NCBI RefSeq assembly: GCF_030433895.1
Contig: NZ_JARUXE010000003.1
Coordinates: 62,001-126,000 of the forward strand
DNA length: 64,000 nucleotides
Reading direction: 5' to 3'
Source: Arthrobacter sp. PsM3
GTDB taxonomy: Bacteria > Actinomycetota > Actinomycetes > Actinomycetales > Micrococcaceae
This document shows positions 42,174-50,880 of the stretch, piece after piece. Below the pieces are notes generated by a model, which worked only from the letters and a program-made list of their open reading frames with translations, was not told the DNA's origin and did no database searches. Each line of letters starts with the position of its first letter. Within the stretch, counting starts at the first letter, position 1. A program made the position numbers and the translations under genes.

Positions 42174-44801
42174 TTAGACCTTGGTGGCCGGCGCGGCCTT
42201 CGCGACCCGGCGGTGGCGGACGATCTTGTACAGCCAGTCCGCGAGCAGCACCGCGGGAATGGCGGCGAGGGCCACGGCCAGGCCGCCGGGCGACGGCGGC
42301 GCGTGGCCCAGCAGGGTGGCGAGCGGTCCCAGGAACAGGAACACCGCCAGCAGACCCAGTTCCGCCAGCACGGCCCAGACCAGCAGCCGGTTGCTGAACC
42401 AGCCGAGCCGCCATGGCGGTACGGAGGCGCTGCGGCAGGCGAAGGCGTTGGCGAGCTGGGCCAGGACCACGGTGGTGAAGGCGGCGCCGGAGGCAGCCAT
42501 CAGGACGTCCGACGCCGGCAGTTCCGCCCCGGGGGTCCAGCCGGCACCGAGGAGCACCGCCGTGTACGCCGTCATTTCGAAAAGTGCCTCGACCGGGCCC
42601 AGCAGGCCGAACACCCGGATGATCAGCGCCCGGTCCATCAGGTGCCTGCGCTCCGGCGCGCGTTTCAGCGTTCCCTTGCTCGGGGCCTCGCTGCCCAGCG
42701 CCAGCGCGGGGAGCAGGTCGGTGCCGATGTCGAGGGCGAGGATCTGCAGCACGCTCAACGCCAGCGGGAACCGGCCGCCGGAAAGCGCCCAGATCACGAA
42801 GGGGGTGAGCTCGGCGACGTTGTCCGTCAGGTGGTACGTCAGGAAGCGCCGGATGTTCGCGTACGTGGCGCGGCCCTGCTCCACCGCCGCGATGATGGTG
42901 GCGAAATCGTCATCCAGCAGCACGAGGTCGGCCGCCTCGCGGGCCACGTCCGTGCCGCTCAGCCCCATGGCTACGCCGATGTCGGCCTGCTGCAGGGCCG
43001 GCCCGTCGTTGACGCCGTCGCCGGTCATCGCCACCACATGGCCGCGGCGCTGGAGCAGGCGGGCCACCCGCAGTTTCTGTTCCGGGGTGACGCGGCTGAC
43101 CACCACGCCGTCGCGGTCCAGCAGCGCGGTCAGGACGGCGTCGTCCTCGGGCAGGTTGTGTCCCTCCAGCACCAGTTCGGGCGATCCGATCAGCCCGGTT
43201 TCCCGGGCGATGGCCGCCGCGGTGAAGGCATGATCGCCGGTGACCATGGCCACTTTGATGCCGGCGTCGCGGGCCGCTTCGAGTGCCACCCGGACCTCGG
43301 CCCGGGGCGGGTCGTGCAGGCCGATCAGCCCCAGCAGCGTCAAGTCGCGCTCAACCTCCTCAAGCTTGAAGCTGGCGCCGGGCAGGCCGGGCAGGGTCCG
43401 CTCCGCCACGGCCAGCACCCGCAGCCCGTGGGAGGCCATCTCATCCACCATCCGCAGGGCGCGGCCGGCGCCGTCCTCGCCGCACAGCGGAACCACGGAC
43501 TCCGGGGCACCCTTGACATACAGGGTGGTCCCGACGATGGCGGACTCCCGCAGCCGGCGGGGATCGAAGGCGAAGCGGTGCGAGACGTCCGGCTCCCCGG
43601 GGCCTTGCCCGGGTCCTGCCAGCCTGGCGGCCAGGGCATGGATGGCGGCCTCCATCGGGTCGCCCTCGGCGACCCACTTGCCCTCGTGGAGCACGGCACG
43701 GCCCACGGAGGCGGCGAGCGCGGCGGTGCTGAGGTGCTGCGCCTCCACGGTTCCCTTCCCGGTGACCTCCGCCTCCGGGCTGTAGCCTCCGCCGATGATG
43801 CTGAGCACCCCGGACGGGGTCCAGACCTCGACGGCGTTCATCCTGTTCTGGGTGAGGGTGCCGGTTTTGTCCGTGCAGATGTACGTGGTGGAGCCGAGGG
43901 TTTCCACCGCTTCGAGGTTGCGGACGAGTGCGTTCCGCTGCGCCATCCGTTGGGCCCCGACGGCCAGGGACAGGGTGACCGTGGGCAGCAGGCCCTCGGG
44001 CACCAGCGCCACCATCACGCCGATGGCAAAAAGAAACGCGTCCCGCCACGAGATCCCGACGAGGAGCGAGAGCACGAAGAACAGCGCGCCGATGCCCAGG
44101 GCCATCGCGGCGGTGATGCGGACGATCCGTTGCAGTTCCCGGGCCAGCGGGCTGGGCGGCGCCTCGACCTTTCCCGTCAGGGCGGCGATTTCGGCGAGCC
44201 GGGTCTGACCGCCGGTGCTCGCGACAATGCCTTCGGCCTGGCCGTTGACCAGGAAGGTCCCGCCAAAGACGGTGTCGCCGGGAACCTTGGCAAGCGCCTC
44301 GCTTTCACCGGTGAGCATTGATTCGTCCACGGAACAGCTCGCCGCCACCGCCAGCCGCAGATCCGCCGGGACCCGGTCGCCGGCAACCAGCACCACAGCG
44401 TCGTCCGGGACCAGCTCGGTGGTGTGGACCTTGATGACGCGGTTGTCCCGGCGGACCGAGACCATTGCCGGGAGCAGCTCGCGGAGCTTCGCGGCGGCAT
44501 GCTGGGCGCGTTCCTGCTGGATGTAGGCGAACACCCCGTTCACCAGGATCACAATGACGATCGCGATGGCCAGCTGCGGCATGCCGGCCAGGTAGGCGAG
44601 CACGGAGGCACACCAGAGCAGGATGGCGAAGAAGTGGGTCAGTTCGGCGAGCAGCCTCCGCCAGCCGGGGACTGTGCCGGCCTCGGGCAGCCTGTTCGCC
44701 CCGACCTGTTCCAGCCGCCGCGCCGCCTCCGCGGAGCTCAGCCCGGGAGCGGCCCGGAGCGCCTCGGCGCTTTGCCCCCCGGCGGGGGCCTCCGGCGTCA
44801 C
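42174..44801 (-). CDS. P2-type cation-transporting ATPase, CtpF-like
   Basis: 875-residue P-type ATPase. It has an N-terminal cation-ATPase domain (GLSSAEAARRLEQVGANRLPE), the actuator motif DESMLTGESEA, the M4 motif ALVPEGLLPT, phosphorylation Asp in CTDKTGTLT, and the hinge TGDGVNDGPALQQADIGVAMG. A C-terminal six-helix transport region begins in LTPFVIWALSGG. PEGL in M4 places it with P2 (Ca2+/Na+,K+-like) pumps, near mycobacterial CtpF. The ion is not certain. The start is GTG 44801. A partial DosR-like sequence at 44892-44906 is discussed under rejected items. Confidence 0.88.
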   Translation of the reverse strand: MTPEAPAGGQSAEALRAAPGLSSAEAARRLEQVGANRLPEAGTVPGWRRLLAELTHFFAILLWCASVLAYLAGMPQLAIAIVIVILVNGVFAYIQQERAQHAAAKLRELLPAMVSVRRDNRVIKVHTTELVPDDAVVLVAGDRVPADLRLAVAASCSVDESMLTGESEALAKVPGDTVFGGTFLVNGQAEGIVASTGGQTRLAEIAALTGKVEAPPSPLARELQRIVRITAAMALGIGALFFVLSLLVGISWRDAFLFAIGVMVALVPEGLLPTVTLSLAVGAQRMAQRNALVRNLEAVETLGSTTYICTDKTGTLTQNRMNAVEVWTPSGVLSIIGGGYSPEAEVTGKGTVEAQHLSTAALAASVGRAVLHEGKWVAEGDPMEAAIHALAARLAGPGQGPGEPDVSHRFAFDPRRLRESAIVGTTLYVKGAPESVVPLCGEDGAGRALRMVDEMASHGLRVLAVAERTLPGLPGASFKLEEVERDLTLLGLIGLHDPPRAEVRVALEAARDAGIKVAMVTGDHAFTAAAIARETGLIGSPELVLEGHNLPEDDAVLTALLDRDGVVVSRVTPEQKLRVARLLQRRGHVVAMTGDGVNDGPALQQADIGVAMGLSGTDVAREAADLVLLDDDFATIIAAVEQGRATYANIRRFLTYHLTDNVAELTPFVIWALSGGRFPLALSVLQILALDIGTDLLPALALGSEAPSKGTLKRAPERRHLMDRALIIRVFGLLGPVEALFEMTAYTAVLLGAGWTPGAELPASDVLMAASGAAFTTVVLAQLANAFACRSASVPPWRLGWFSNRLLVWAVLAELGLLAVFLFLGPLATLLGHAPPSPGGLAVALAAIPAVLLADWLYKIVRHRRVAKAAPATKV

Positions 44802-44957
44802 GGCCGGCCGCGGCCGCTTAGGCGCAACACCGTAGACCGGCCCTGGTCAGGTAGCTCATGGATTGAGGGTGCGCCCCACCGTCGGCCCACGTTAGGGCCA
44901 AAGGTCACCGGGTGGCGTCAATCGGGTCTATCCGATGATCTACACTGTTCCCAACAC

Positions 44958-44968
44958 TACTGTCAGTA
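44958..44968. promoter_or_regulatory. TetR operator copy before the FtsX-type ABC operon
   Basis: TACTGTCAGTA, a perfect 11-bp dyad 10 nt before the ATG at 44979. The run GTCAGTAAG is shared with the palindrome upstream of the MFS pump at 47494-47513. It probably binds the TetR protein encoded between the two operons. Confidence 0.55.
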
Positions 44969-44978
44969 AGGATCCCTT

Positions 44979-46076
44979 ATGTTCGTCGCCCTGCGCGACC
45001 TGCGGTTCGCCCGCGGTCGATTCATTCTCATCGGCTCCGTCGTTCTCCTCATCACCCTTCTCGTCGGATTCCTCGGCGGCCTCACGCAGGGCCTGGCGAA
45101 CGCCAACATCTCCGCCCTGACGCCGTTCCACGCCGACCGCGTCGTGCTGGCCCAGCCGGGAATGGGCAAGACCCTGAGTTTCATCGACTCGCAGCTGAGC
45201 GAGGAATCCGCCACCGCGTGGAGTGCGGCACCCGGCGTCACCGCCGTCGAACCTCTGGGAATCACCATCAGCAAGGTCACGGCGGCACATGACCGCGAGG
45301 CGACCGTGTCGCTGTTCGGCGTGGAGAAGACCTTTACCTCCATCTCACCGGAGCAGACGGTGCCCACCCAGGACGGCACGCTTGTGCTGTCCAAACGCGC
45401 CCAAGCCGCGCTGCACGCGAATCCCGGTGACCCGGTGACCGTCTTCGGGCACGAGTTCACCGTCGCAGCCGTCTCCGGGAGCGCCGAATTCAGCCATACC
45501 GGGGTCATCTGGATGTCCCTCACCGACTGGCGTGACATCGTCGCCCAGCAGACCGTCAAGGCCGCGCCGTTCGCAACCGCCCTGGCTGTACAGGCCGACA
45601 GCAGCGGGGACTTCACGGCACTGGATGCCCGGGCCAATACGACGTCGAGCCCCCTCTTGCTGTCGCTGATGGCCATCGAGAGCTTCAAGAGCGAGATCGG
45701 TTCGCTCGGCATGATGCTGGGCCTTCTGCTTGGCATCTCCGCGCTCGTGATTGGCGCGTTCTTCACCGTTTGGACCATTCAGCGCAGCGGCGACATCGCA
45801 GTACTGAAGGCCCTGGGCGCGTCAACCGCCAGCCTGGTGCGCGACGCGCTCGGCCAGGCACTGGTGGTTCTCGTCATCGGGGTGGGTCTCGGCATCGGCA
45901 TCACCGCCGCAACCGGGGCCATGCTGCCCGCGGCGGTGCCGTTCGTCGTCAGCCCGGTCACCACCATTCTTCCCGCCGTCGCCATGGTCGGCCTCGGCCT
46001 GATCGGGGCCGCATTCGCGCTCCGCAGCGTGATCAAGACAGACCCGCTGACGGCCCTCAACGGCCAGAACAACTAG
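44979..46076 (+). CDS. FtsX-type ABC exporter permease (HrtB/DevC-like)
   Basis: 365 residues with the four-helix FtsX/MacB topology: one N-terminal helix (FILIGSVVLLITLLVGFLGGL), a large extracytoplasmic domain, then three C-terminal helices including LLLGISALVIGAFFTVWTIQ. The start MFVALRDLRFARGRF and the overall shape resemble HrtB of heme efflux and DevC of glycolipid export; the substrate remains open. It is followed 9 nt later by its ATPase. An operator-like dyad lies directly upstream, so expression is probably repressed until an inducer appears. Confidence 0.85.
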   Translation: MFVALRDLRFARGRFILIGSVVLLITLLVGFLGGLTQGLANANISALTPFHADRVVLAQPGMGKTLSFIDSQLSEESATAWSAAPGVTAVEPLGITISKVTAAHDREATVSLFGVEKTFTSISPEQTVPTQDGTLVLSKRAQAALHANPGDPVTVFGHEFTVAAVSGSAEFSHTGVIWMSLTDWRDIVAQQTVKAAPFATALAVQADSSGDFTALDARANTTSSPLLLSLMAIESFKSEIGSLGMMLGLLLGISALVIGAFFTVWTIQRSGDIAVLKALGASTASLVRDALGQALVVLVIGVGLGIGITAATGAMLPAAVPFVVSPVTTILPAVAMVGLGLIGAAFALRSVIKTDPLTALNGQNN

Positions 46077-46085
46077 GAGACCGCC

Positions 46086-46802
46086 ATGATTCGTCTCGAC
46101 GACATCACCCTGACCTTCCCCGACGGCGACGGCTTCGTCACCGCCATCGACCATGCCAACCTCGCCGTGGAGCGCGGCACGATCACGGCGATCACCGGAC
46201 CGAGCGGCTCTGGCAAGTCGAGCCTGTTGGCCGTCGCCTCCGCCCTGATCGCCCCCGACTCCGGGCGCGTACTGATTGACGATGTGGATGCCTCGACCCT
46301 CAGCCGCACCCAGACCGCCACCCTGCGGCGCGAACGCATCGGCATCGTCTTCCAGCAGTCCAACCTGCTGCCCTCGCTCACCGCACTGGAACAGCTCGAG
46401 GTCATGGGCCATCTCGGCAGTTCGAACGCGACGAAGCGCTCCGCACAGGAGCTTCGGGCCCGGGCCACCGACCTGCTGGTGTCCGTCGGCCTCGAGGGCC
46501 AGGCCGGCAAGCGCCCGAGCGCGCTCTCCGGCGGGCAGCGCCAGCGGGTCAACATCGCACGCGCCTTGATGAACGACCCCTCCATCCTTATCGTTGACGA
46601 GCCGACCAGCGCGCTCGACCAGGAACGCGGAGCGGCGATCATCGACCTCATTCTGGAGATGACGCTCGCCCGCAACACCGCGACCATTCTCGTGACCCAC
46701 GACCGGTCGCACCTTACCCGAATGGATGCCGTGTTCACCATGGTCGACGGCACGCTCACCCCGGCCGCGGTCGAGGTGGCGGCAATGATTGCAGCACAAT
46801 AG
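46086..46802 (+). CDS. ABC exporter ATP-binding protein (LolD/HrtA-like)
   Basis: 238-residue ATPase. Walker A is GPSGSGKSS, the Q-loop VFQQSNLLPSLT, the signature LSGGQRQRVNIARAL and Walker B ILIVDEPTSALDQERG, with the switch His in VTHDRSHL. It belongs to the LolD/MacB-ATPase class that drives FtsX-type permeases. AGGAG lies 7 nt before the ATG. It is co-transcribed with the permease before it and converges on the tetR gene. All catalytic motifs are intact. Confidence 0.92.
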   Translation: MIRLDDITLTFPDGDGFVTAIDHANLAVERGTITAITGPSGSGKSSLLAVASALIAPDSGRVLIDDVDASTLSRTQTATLRRERIGIVFQQSNLLPSLTALEQLEVMGHLGSSNATKRSAQELRARATDLLVSVGLEGQAGKRPSALSGGQRQRVNIARALMNDPSILIVDEPTSALDQERGAAIIDLILEMTLARNTATILVTHDRSHLTRMDAVFTMVDGTLTPAAVEVAAMIAAQ

Positions 46803-46851
46803 GTGCCGGCGAGGCTCCACCGCGGCCCGCTCGGGCGGTAGGGCGGCTCGC

Positions 46852-47424
46852 CTAAGCGGTAGCCATGTGCACCAGGGCCAGGGTGCGCTCGGTCACCGTG
46901 TCCACGGATGCCCCCGACTCGACCGCCGCCATGGCCGCCTCGAGCACTCCGCCCAGGAGCTGCGCCGTGATCAGGAGCTCAGGCACCCCGAGCTCCTGGA
47001 GCGCCTGCATGAACGGCGCAGTCTGCTCACGGTGCAACTCATCCAGCCGGGCCAGGCACTCCTTCGGAAGCTGCGCGGCGGCAAGCGCGGCGGCCGGCCG
47101 GTGCGCGCCCTCGTTCGCGAGCAGCAGTGTCACGCGCACATACTCATCGAGCCTTTCGGCCGGCCCGCTCACGGCGTCGAGGGCCAGCGCGAGCCTGGCA
47201 TTGGCGCGCGGAAAGGCATCCTCGATCACGGCGGCGAGGATATCTGCGCCGGAGGAGAAGTACTGATAGACGCTCGGCCTGGCCAGACCCGCGGCCGCCC
47301 CCACCGCTGCGGGCGTCACTGCGTTGACTCCCCCGCTGACGAGCAGCTCCGTTGCCGCTTCGAGGAGGGCGGAGCGCTGGCGCACACGGTGCTCCGCAAC
47401 GGTCGGGGCGGAGATCTTCGGCAT
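46852..47424 (-). CDS. TetR family repressor of efflux genes
   Basis: 190 residues. The N-terminal helix-turn-helix reads VTPAAVGAAAGLARPSVYQYFSSGADILAAV. The C-terminal domain is helical and forms the inducer pocket. It lies between the FtsX-type ABC operon and the DHA2 pump, divergent from the latter. Palindromes with the common GTCAGTA half-site occur before both, so it is the likely repressor of the whole efflux block and of itself. The inducer may be the hydrophobic compound pumped out (inference). Confidence 0.88.
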   Translation of the reverse strand: MPKISAPTVAEHRVRQRSALLEAATELLVSGGVNAVTPAAVGAAAGLARPSVYQYFSSGADILAAVIEDAFPRANARLALALDAVSGPAERLDEYVRVTLLLANEGAHRPAAALAAAQLPKECLARLDELHREQTAPFMQALQELGVPELLITAQLLGGVLEAAMAAVESGASVDTVTERTLALVHMATA

Positions 47425-47493
47425 GCGAGTCCTTTTCGTGAGCGGGCCAGTGAAGCCTCCAGTTTACGAGGTTCTCCTGCCAAAGGCCTAGGA

Positions 47494-47513
47494 TACTGAC
47501 AGAAGCGTCAGTA
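47494..47513. promoter_or_regulatory. TetR operator between tetR and the MFS gene
   Basis: TACTGAC-N6-GTCAGTA, a perfect 7+7 inverted repeat 42 nt from the MFS start and 70 nt from the tetR start. It is related to the dyad at 44958. Confidence 0.7.
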
Positions 47514-47554
47514 AGCTCCTGCATGACACGCACAACGAGAGATCAGGAACGACC

Positions 47555-49204
47555 GTGACCGATGCGCTTCCCCGCCCTGCCGACACCACGCTGAACCCGA
47601 AGCGCTGGAAAGCGATGCCGATCATCGCCCTGGCCGTCTCCATCATCATCATGGATGCCACGGTCGTCAATGTCGTTCTCCCCGTGCTGATCCGCGACAT
47701 CAGCCTGACCGCTTCCGACGCCGAATGGGTCAACTCCGTCTATGCGCTGGTCTTCGCCGCGCTCCTGATCACGGTCGGCCGGATCGGCGACATCTTCGGC
47801 AGGCGGCGTCTGCTCATCGTCGGCATCGTCGTTTTTGGCATCGCGAGCGTTCTGGCCGCCATGTCGGACTCCGGCGCGACCCTGATCGCTGCACGGCTCC
47901 TCCAGGGTGCCGGCGGCGCCATGATCCTGCCCGCAACCCTCTCCACCGTGAACGCTCTCTTCACCGGGCGGGAACGTGGGATCGCCTTCGCGATCTGGGG
48001 CTCGACCATCGGCGGCATGGCAGCGGTCGGGCCGCTCGTCGGCGGCTGGCTGACCACCGACTTCAGCTGGCGCTGGGCTTTCCTGATCAACATCCCGATC
48101 GCCGTGATCGTCCTGATCGGCACCTTGCGCTGGGTGCCGGAGACGAAGGACCCGCACGCCGAACGCGGTGCCGACATTGCCGGCGTCGTGCTGTCCATCC
48201 TCGGACTTGGCGCACTCGTCTTCGGCCTGATCGAGGGCCAGCGCTACGGCTGGTTGACCACCACGGAGCAGCTCACCGCCGGCAGCTTCCGCTGGACCTG
48301 GCCGATCTCCCCGGTCCCGGCCGCTTTCGCGCTCGGCGCAGCCATGCTTTTCACGTTCGTGCTCGTCGAGCGATCCAGGGCACACGCCCGCAAACCGGCG
48401 CTGCTTGACCTCACGCTGCTGGACATCCGGAGCTTCCGCTACGGAAGCATCGCGGCCCTGGTGGTGGCGCTGGGCGAATTCGGTATGCTCTTCGCGCTGC
48501 CGCTGTTCCTGCAGGGCGCTCTCGGCTACACGGCGCTGGACACGGGACTCCTGATCCTGTCCCTGGCCGTTGGCACCTTCCTGATCTCCGGTGGTTCAGC
48601 CCAGCTCACCCGCCGGCTCGGCGGTCGCGGCGTCGTGCGCGCGGGCCTGTTACTCGAGGCCGTCGCCATCACCGGGCTGGGCCTGAGCATCAGCCTCACC
48701 GCGAACGGCTGGGTGCTGGCGGCCTGGCTGTTCCTGTACGGCATCGGCGTCGGGATGGCCACCGCCCAGCTGACGAGCGTGATCCTCGCGGATGTCCCGG
48801 TCAGCCAGAGCGGGCAGGCATCCGGCCTGCAGAGCACCTTCCGGCAACTCGGCTCAGCACTCGGCATCGCCGTGCTCGGCACACTCCTCGTCTCGACCCT
48901 GGCCGCCCAGGCCGCCGAGAACCTGAACACAGTGCCCGGCCTCGATACGGATGCCCGTACGAAGATCGTCTCGATCGTCAAGGACTCGGCCGGAGCGGCG
49001 ATTCCCGAGGTCGGATCGCTGCCCCAGGGCAGTCCGGCCGCCCAGGCCGCGGCCGAGGCGGCAATGGTGACCGCCGCCCGGATCACCACCCTCAGCGCGG
49101 CCGGCATCATCCTCCTCGGCCTGCTCGCAACCTTCGCGCTTCCAGCCATGCGCCGCGAAGACGAGGACGACGCCGTGGTCGCTCCGCTGGCAGCCCAGCC
49201 GTAG
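47555..49204 (+). CDS. DHA2-type MFS multidrug efflux pump
   Basis: 549 residues with 14 predicted helices. Motif A reads GRIGDIFGRRRLLIVG. The early IIIMDATVVNVVLPVLIRDI and LLQGAGGAMILPATLS are typical of the EmrB/QacA branch of the major facilitator superfamily, which exports cationic or hydrophobic drugs with proton antiport. Helix 14 is followed by a short acidic tail. The start is GTG 47555. It is divergent from its probable TetR repressor across a perfect operator. Confidence 0.92.
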   Translation: MTDALPRPADTTLNPKRWKAMPIIALAVSIIIMDATVVNVVLPVLIRDISLTASDAEWVNSVYALVFAALLITVGRIGDIFGRRRLLIVGIVVFGIASVLAAMSDSGATLIAARLLQGAGGAMILPATLSTVNALFTGRERGIAFAIWGSTIGGMAAVGPLVGGWLTTDFSWRWAFLINIPIAVIVLIGTLRWVPETKDPHAERGADIAGVVLSILGLGALVFGLIEGQRYGWLTTTEQLTAGSFRWTWPISPVPAAFALGAAMLFTFVLVERSRAHARKPALLDLTLLDIRSFRYGSIAALVVALGEFGMLFALPLFLQGALGYTALDTGLLILSLAVGTFLISGGSAQLTRRLGGRGVVRAGLLLEAVAITGLGLSISLTANGWVLAAWLFLYGIGVGMATAQLTSVILADVPVSQSGQASGLQSTFRQLGSALGIAVLGTLLVSTLAAQAAENLNTVPGLDTDARTKIVSIVKDSAGAAIPEVGSLPQGSPAAQAAAEAAMVTAARITTLSAAGIILLGLLATFALPAMRREDEDDAVVAPLAAQP

Positions 49205-49277
49205 TGCGCGGCCCCCGGCGGCGAGGCCGGCGAGCCGGCTCTCTGGCCGCAACAGTCTTTCGTTGTAGCCTGCTGGG

Positions 49278-49776
49278 ATGGTCGAGGACGAGCAAGAACT
49301 GACGGGCGGAAATGCGTCCGAAAGTGTTGTGCGCGTTGGTCACACCGTCCGAAAACCCTGGCTGGAAAACTCTGCCGCCTCCAGAACTACCTTGGTGCGC
49401 TCCGGTCATCCGGGTGGATGTTCCGGAGCCGCTGGGCAGGGACGGCAACGGCCCAAGCACGCGGCTGTGGGATCTGGCGTACGTCGCGCAGTCATTCGGC
49501 CAGCTGTTCGACGGACAACCGGTGGAAGTCGCTGCCTTGAGGCTTCGTGCCGTTGTTGACGGATACGACGCTGATGACGCACTACGCAAGGCACTGCCGG
49601 CCGCTATGGCGAAACGAACAGCAGCGATGTTCAATCTCCTGAACTCCCCGAACGAGACTGGGTTCCAGCCCTGGGCGGACATGTATATCAACGGACATGG
49701 AGAGCTCTGGCGTGCCGCTGCTCACTACGTCGCCCGGAATCAAGCGGTGTTGGAGCGAGCCCTCGCGCAGCCATAA
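49278..49776 (+). pseudogene. aminoglycoside-phosphotransferase-family pseudogene
   Basis: Two pieces of one protein lie in different frames. The N-terminal piece (49278 to about 49400) reads MVEDEQELTGGNASESVVRVG then HTVRKPW, the usual start of APH-family small kinases. The C-terminal piece (frame of 49312, from about 49450 to 49776) reads GPSTRLWDLAYVAQSFGQLFDG and continues to the natural end. The central 130-150 residues, including the catalytic HGD and Mg-binding IDWD motifs, are missing, and the pieces need a frameshift to join. The gene is therefore broken by an internal deletion. The parent family includes antibiotic, choline and homoserine kinases. Confidence 0.7.
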
Positions 49777-50062
49777 GGGTCGCTACGGCGGGAAGCCAGA
49801 CGCACAGTCACCCGGGGCGTCGGCACCAATATTGTTAGGTTGCTGATGCTTGGTGATCCCGGAGCTGCGGTGGCAGTTACCCCTGACTGCCGAACGATTC
49901 AAACCGCCCCGGTAACCTCACGTCTGCCGCCGCATCGAGCGAAAGTTTCTTGCGAGCGGATACCGCCAGTCCTGCAGCTTCAACAGACTCTTCCAGGGAA
50001 CTTGGCATCTGCGAAGCCTAGCCCGGGTCCGGGGCGCGGACCGGACCGGCGCCTCCCCCGCG

Positions 50063-50875
50063 TCAGTCGACCGCAGTTGGCCGGTGCCGTCCCAGCGTCC
50101 GGAGGTACGCGCCGAAGCCGTGCGGCGCCCGCGCATGGATCCGGCCCGAGGTCAGCACGCGCATGCTGTCCGTGGCGGTCACGGTGAAAGCGCGGTTCCG
50201 GAGGCTTTGCACCAGGGTCCGGTCCTCGTGCGAGGCGAGCTTCGGGAAGCCCCCGGCGGCCAGGTAGGCCGAGGCCCTGACGCCGAAATTGGCTCCGTAG
50301 ATGTGCGGGTGGTTCTCCTCGAAGGGATGGCGTTCCAGCCAGCGCCGGAGCAGCTCCGGGTCCATCCCAGCGGGGTCCGGTTCCACCGAGCCCAGCACGG
50401 CGTCGGCTCCGGCTTCGGCGAATTCCAGCTGGCGGACGAGCCAGTTTTCCGGAACCTGCGAGTCCGCGTCCGTGTTGGCCAGCCAGGTCCGTCCGGCCCA
50501 CGGTGGCGGCGTCCAGCGTTTGCCGGGCGGCCTGCGCCGGGATGATCCGACGCCGGCGGCCTGGATTCCGGCCGCGCGGCTGGCCCCGGTGTTGCGGACG
50601 GCCACTTCAAGGGCGCTGAAGCGCCGGTCCGCCGCGACGTAGCGGGCCGTGATGCCGGCGGAACCGTCGGTGCAGCTGTCCAGCACCACGGTGACCCCGA
50701 CGTCCACGTCGGGGCGGCGCCGGTGCAGGGCATCGGCGGCACGCTGCACCGCCTTCAGGGCCCGGCCCAGGTGTTCGTCCTCATTGTGGGCCGGGATCAC
50801 GACGGAGATCCGGTCGATGCTGTGTCCGCGGGGCAGCGGCAGCGGCAGGGGCAGCGGCAGCGGCAGGGCGGCCAT
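50063..50875 (-). CDS. family 2 glycosyltransferase
   Basis: 270 residues. The GT-A core has ISVVIPAHNEDEHLGRAL, the strand VTVVLDSCTDGSAG, and the DXD-type NTDADSQVPENW, followed by the acceptor-side GANFGVRASAYLAAGGFPKLASHEDRTL with its catalytic ED. No membrane helices are present, so it acts in the cytoplasm or at the membrane face. The N-terminus is a Leu-Pro repeat (MAALPLPLPLPLPLPRG) encoded by a hexanucleotide repeat. It starts 5 nt after the stop of the PIG-L/methyltransferase gene and closes the three-gene cluster. Donor and acceptor are unknown. Confidence 0.85.
   Translation of the reverse strand: MAALPLPLPLPLPLPRGHSIDRISVVIPAHNEDEHLGRALKAVQRAADALHRRRPDVDVGVTVVLDSCTDGSAGITARYVAADRRFSALEVAVRNTGASRAAGIQAAGVGSSRRRPPGKRWTPPPWAGRTWLANTDADSQVPENWLVRQLEFAEAGADAVLGSVEPDPAGMDPELLRRWLERHPFEENHPHIYGANFGVRASAYLAAGGFPKLASHEDRTLVQSLRNRAFTVTATDSMRVLTSGRIHARAPHGFGAYLRTLGRHRPTAVD
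50826..50870. repeat. hexanucleotide repeat at the start of the GT2 gene
   Basis: About six units of GGCAGC (with GGCAGG variants) run from 50833 to 50868 and encode alternating Leu-Pro just after the initiator methionine. Unit changes would keep frame but alter the N-terminus length. Confidence 0.65.
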
Positions 50876-50880
50876 TCCGG

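Noticed and set aside
44892-44906. GGGCCAAAGGTCACC upstream of the CtpF-like ATPase looks partly like a DosR box.
   Set aside because: Only about 10 of 14 core positions match, and symmetry is poor; similar short matches can arise by chance in GC-rich DNA.
49777-50062. Small GGCAGT/ACTGCC hairpin at 49872-49891 as a possible regulatory RNA.
   Set aside because: A 6-bp stem is too weak in this base composition; nothing else in the gap supports an RNA gene.
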